A stretch of DNA of 64,000 nt from Gordius sp. MW1 (Eukaryota > Nematomorpha > Gordioida > Gordea > Gordiidae), in contig OZ038528.1 in the NCBI GenBank assembly GCA_964036665.1, positions 2,858,501 to 2,922,500 of the forward strand, in the 5' to 3' direction. Of the stretch, positions 60,196-64,000 are shown in pieces; positions within the stretch are counted from its first letter, which is position 1, and each line of letters starts with the position of its first letter. Position numbers and translations under genes: made by a program. The notes under the pieces are model-generated. The model was not told where the DNA came from. It saw nothing but the letters and a program-made list of their open reading frames with translations, and ran no database searches.

Positions 60196-63100
60196 ATGCT
60201 TTCTTTTGATAGAAATGTCGCTGATATAGACGACGATGAAAACTCTGTATTTGAAGAAGAATTTGGCGAACTTAATAGTAAGATAATTTTATAAAAAATC
60301 TACACCAATTTAATACAATCAACTGATTCTAACTTCTAAAAGACTTATTTTGTCATAAATGAATCTAGTCTAATAACATAAAAACTTAGCATTTATAATT
60401 ATTTTAGAGATGATATAATTAGCTTAAAAATATAAATATCCGTATAAAATTTGATATTCAATGCGTATTTCTAGATTGCTCTGCTGGTCCATTTATCAAT
60501 GACGCTATAAGTAGAGAAGTGGATTACATATTTGATGTCACGCTTTATTACACGGAGACTAATGATAGGCAAAAATCGTCATTAAGCTGTTTACAATATG
60601 GCGATAATAAAAATAGCGAAATTAAAAGAGGCTTGTCACAGGCATCGATCATACTTAGAATTAGCTCGGATTTAAATATATTTTATATACTGCCCGTTAA
60701 CAACGCACCAAACTTATGGATGTGGCAATCGAAAAGCATTACCCATTTTACCACATTGCGCAAAGACCTTTTGGCTTTCGAGATAGTTTTAGACGAGACG
60801 TCAGTGTCCCCAGGCCAGCAAACAGCTGGTATAAACTCCATGCCTCAAGGTAATAAAGCAAATGGTGCAGTATATAGGCACATTAATCAGGGTTGGCTTA
60901 TTTGTTAACATTATTAATAATAAACTAACATTAGCCATTTTTCAATTAAGATTAATCCTTTTAGACTGAGATTATTAATGTTGAGAACATATAAACAAGC
61001 GTTATATAATAATAAAATTTAAAATATGTTAAAATTTTATGTAATTTTATGAACAAAATTTATCATTGAAGCATTTCTGTTTTTAAATTTTAATTTTGCA
61101 TTAAAATATTGCCTTTTATCATTTTGCTTTATTTATCTTCATTGTGACTCTGAAATATTATTTAGTTATAGCCGTTCTACCTCTTTTAAGCCACTTTTAT
61201 AGGATAACATCTTAATAATTCTACGGCGATTGTTTTAACTGGTATAAATCCATAAAGTAATTTATTTTTAAATAATTTTTAAGGCATCTACTTACTAAAA
61301 TCGGATAGTATTGACCTTATCTTTCGATTGTTTCAACAAGCGTGGATTAATGCTGGACGCCAGAGCTTTCATACATTTCTAAAAGGTTCAAAAAATTTAC
61401 AATACGAATAGCATCTAATTAAGCTACATTTACTTAAATTACGAATTTATATTGCAAAAGTTAAAATTACTTTCTTAACGTCTTTGTAATCAAATTTATT
61501 AACGATATTTTTTAAATTTCATTATTCTTTTTAATAGTATTTATTATTTAAAAAGTAATCGAAAAATCAAATGTTTAATATCACAGAGATCGGTTGTCAA
61601 GACTTGTGTATTAGTGCTAATAAGTGCGAAGGGAAAAATGGAATATTAGCCGGTCATCCGAAAACGCGCTGCTTTTCTCTCAGCACCGACTATTATGAGA
61701 AGGAAAGGAGATTAATTAATGATAAAATATCATTATCTCCGTTTAAAACTCAACCGGAACAAAGCAGCAATACATTGTGCCAACGACGTCATCTTAAATA
61801 TCGATCTTTTGATTTTGAGGCCACAAAAGAGGTATATACTTAGAATATATAAATAACTAACCGTTGATTTCTTTTCCTCACTAGCAATCCCAATGTCATA
61901 CAGAAACAGGGTTAAGGTTTCTACCTAGTGTCTTAAATTTGAAAAATTTGAGCGATAATGTAAATTTGTCCCAACGGATCTCTCCAGAAGGGTTGAGTGT
62001 CAAGAGTGAAATGACAGAAATGGGAACTATAAATAAAATTGTAGAGTGCAATTGTAAGAGAAGGATGTCAACAAATTATGTTGAACTCAATGAAGATGCT
62101 CTATCCAAAGACAAAACAAAAATTATTGAGCGTTACAACTGTGCGAATGAGAATACTCATAGGGACAACACAAAAAAGTTTGATGATGAAAAACGCTTTA
62201 ATATTCAATCTTCCATTAATGGTTATATTGAGGGCAAAGGCAACTGGGCAACATTGAAGAATACCTTTCAGAGCCCTAGTTCACTTAAATCGCTGATCAT
62301 CCCCGAAATTTGTCGAAGAAACGATATGGTGCAAGTTATAAACTGCGTTCAAACTAACTCTCTTAAGAAAGTGAAGTCTGGCATTCAAAGATCTGGCGAC
62401 TCGCGACGGAAAATAAATTTTGAAAGCGAAAATAACAATGGAGAAGGAATAGAAAATGGGAGCCTGCTAATGAGTCCATTTAAATATAAGGGGAGCTGCA
62501 TTAAAAATGACAAAGCTGAACATTGTACGAATCAAGTAGAATTAAGAAGTCGTCCTATATCATGCTCCTCATTTTCGAGCACCCAAGATATTTTAGACAG
62601 TTTAAAAGAAAGTACGAAAGATTTGGAGGAAAAAATATTATCGTTATCTTTGTTAAGTCAAACATACGACGAGCCGAAATGTGTCAAATCACAAATGGCG
62701 AAACCTGAAGATACACTTCACATTGAATGCGAATTGAATCCCGATTGTGATTGTTTTAAATATTGGAAAGATTTACCTTTAAGACCATTCTTACCATACG
62801 ATTACCATGTTAAGACACACGTACAGCAGGTAGACCCTCAGAGTTACTTGGCTAAATTAGAAAAACGTCACAAAGAGCTCCCAAATGTATCCTTGTGGTG
62901 TAATAACGAATCGTCACACGAGGAAACTGATTCTGGAATATACATATGCCACAAGAGAGTTAATAATAGTGCAATTAATAACCTTAACCATTATAATGAC
63001 AAAGATGATGCCTTGAAACAAAGTAATAGCGACTCTAAGGATCAAGACCAGATTACTAGGAATCAAACTTTAAAGCCGTTCAGAAATAGATCACAACTCG

Positions 63101-63819
63101 TTACGCCAAATAATGATCCGTCGTTGACTCAGAGTCGAGCGGGGGCGATTAAACCAAACCTACCATTCAGTAACGACTTACATAAACGCTCGTCTATGAT
63201 AAGCTTCGCCACCTGTGCTCCTGCTAATAAAAATAATATCAGGCACAAACCGATCGAACATTACAACAAAATTAATCGTAGAGATATTGCACAAGAGCTT
63301 CGGGGAAATCAAGAAAGCGAGCCTCATATTTCACCGTTAAGACGAGTTATTAAAAAACATTTTTCCATTTTTAATATGATCCCCAAGTTGTGGGATGTTT
63401 CTGGTATCAAGCCTGATGACAACCATACTTGTTTGAATGATGACAACAATTTGACAGAACGATCTGATAAACCGGGCGTTCAAATAAAAAATGAAAATCA
63501 ATGCAGTCGAAATGGCTCTTTTTATAATTCAATGCCCCGTAAGAAAAACTACATTCTCGTTAAAGGTGATTTAAATAATCCTCATTGCAATCAAAACGTT
63601 CACGCTAATAAGAAAACCAACAAAGGCCATGCTATAAAATTATCCTCAGATTCAGAAGATCTTTATGTTACTATGACGGGAGTCAATGAAAACGTGCCAC
63701 AAAGTCAGACAAAAAGCAACATTGATAACTTGAAGGTGAACTTTGGGATTAACCATAATTACAATAGCACCAACCAACTATTTGGCATGAAAAATTTAGA
63801 AATTAGGCAATTGGCTTGA
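60196..63819 (+). CDS. Five-exon gene of unknown function (about 912 residues)
   Basis: Exons 60196-60277, 60475-60849, 61284-61385, 61587-61831 and 61885-63819 join in consistent phase to 912 residues. I do not recognise the protein. Residues 1-28 are acidic. Residues 30-190 look like one folded domain, with hydrophobic strands (VDYIFDVTLYY, ASIILRISSDLNIFYILPV), an aromatic patch (LWMWQSKSITHF), FEIVLDE, and a closing helix (IDLIFRLFQQAWINAG). That order is loosely like a PH/PTB-type domain, which is only a guess. The remaining 700 residues, mostly in one 1.9-kb exon, are polar, Asn/Ser/Lys-rich and probably disordered; there is a short ordered-looking patch, CDCFKYWKDLPLRPFLPYDY. This suits a cytoplasmic adaptor or scaffold. 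The third donor (GTTCAA) is weak, so the exon 3/4 junction is the least certain. An AATAAAATAAA stretch follows at 63903. Confidence 0.7.
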
Positions 63820-64000
63820 AAATTTACCCCTTAATATAAATAATCAGAAGATTTCTAAAGATATTTTTAAATGCGCACTTTATTAATTTGTTTTTTTTAT
63901 TTAATAAAATAAAAATTACAAATGATTGAAATATAATTCCATAATTATATTATTAAAATCAATGCCATTGTTTATGTCGAAGAGGAAGGCGCTTTTACAT

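Overview
The window is eukaryotic nuclear DNA from a bilaterian animal, most likely an invertebrate. It is very AT-rich, its genes are split by GT-AG introns, and the host genes are animal families: a vasopressin/oxytocin-type GPCR, an SRCR-trypsin protease, ALG13, AAMP and PET117. Several introns are tiny (34-47 bp in ALG13, AAMP, PET117 and one transposase remnant), while others in the same window exceed 1 kb. The phylum cannot be fixed from sequence alone; a tunicate or small spiralian are possibilities, not conclusions.

Layout. 1-7.3 kb: a secreted SRCR + trypsin serine protease gene (+), with a Helitron-like element and three small MITEs in or near its introns. 7.5-10 kb: a hAT-like element and plain AT-rich DNA. 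10.07-10.62 kb: ALG13 (-). 10.8-25.6 kb: a transposon graveyard dominated by a giant foldback (inverted-repeat) element at about 15.3-21.9 kb and by hAT-family elements, some nested. 25.7-29 kb: AT-rich, no gene seen. 29-32.4 kb: three more hAT-like elements, one a nearly perfect 950-bp palindrome. 33.2-36.7 kb: a two-exon GPCR (+) whose only intron carries a hAT element. 37.8-51 kb: a LINE fragment, a hairpin MITE, a second copy of the foldback family split by a 3.1-kb hAT element, and a decayed LINE split by two DNA elements. 51.6-53.3 kb: AAMP and PET117 (-), tail to head and overlapping. 54.2-59 kb: hAT relics. 60.2-63.8 kb: a five-exon gene of unknown function (+).

Main themes. (1) At least seven hAT-like families each carry their own short reiterated subterminal word (CGGGT, CGGATCGGAT, GGCCCG, AACCTGAGGT, TTCGAATCC, GGGGAAA, CTCGTCTCG), most with 8-bp target duplications readable by eye. 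(2) Three different hAT families survive here mainly as copies keeping the C-terminal dimerisation region of the transposase. (3) The foldback family is built of interchangeable modules, often bordered by the palindrome AATTGCTATGCAATT. (4) PET117 and AAMP overlap on the same strand, which suggests a polycistronic pre-mRNA. All assignments come from reading the sequence; no database search was run.
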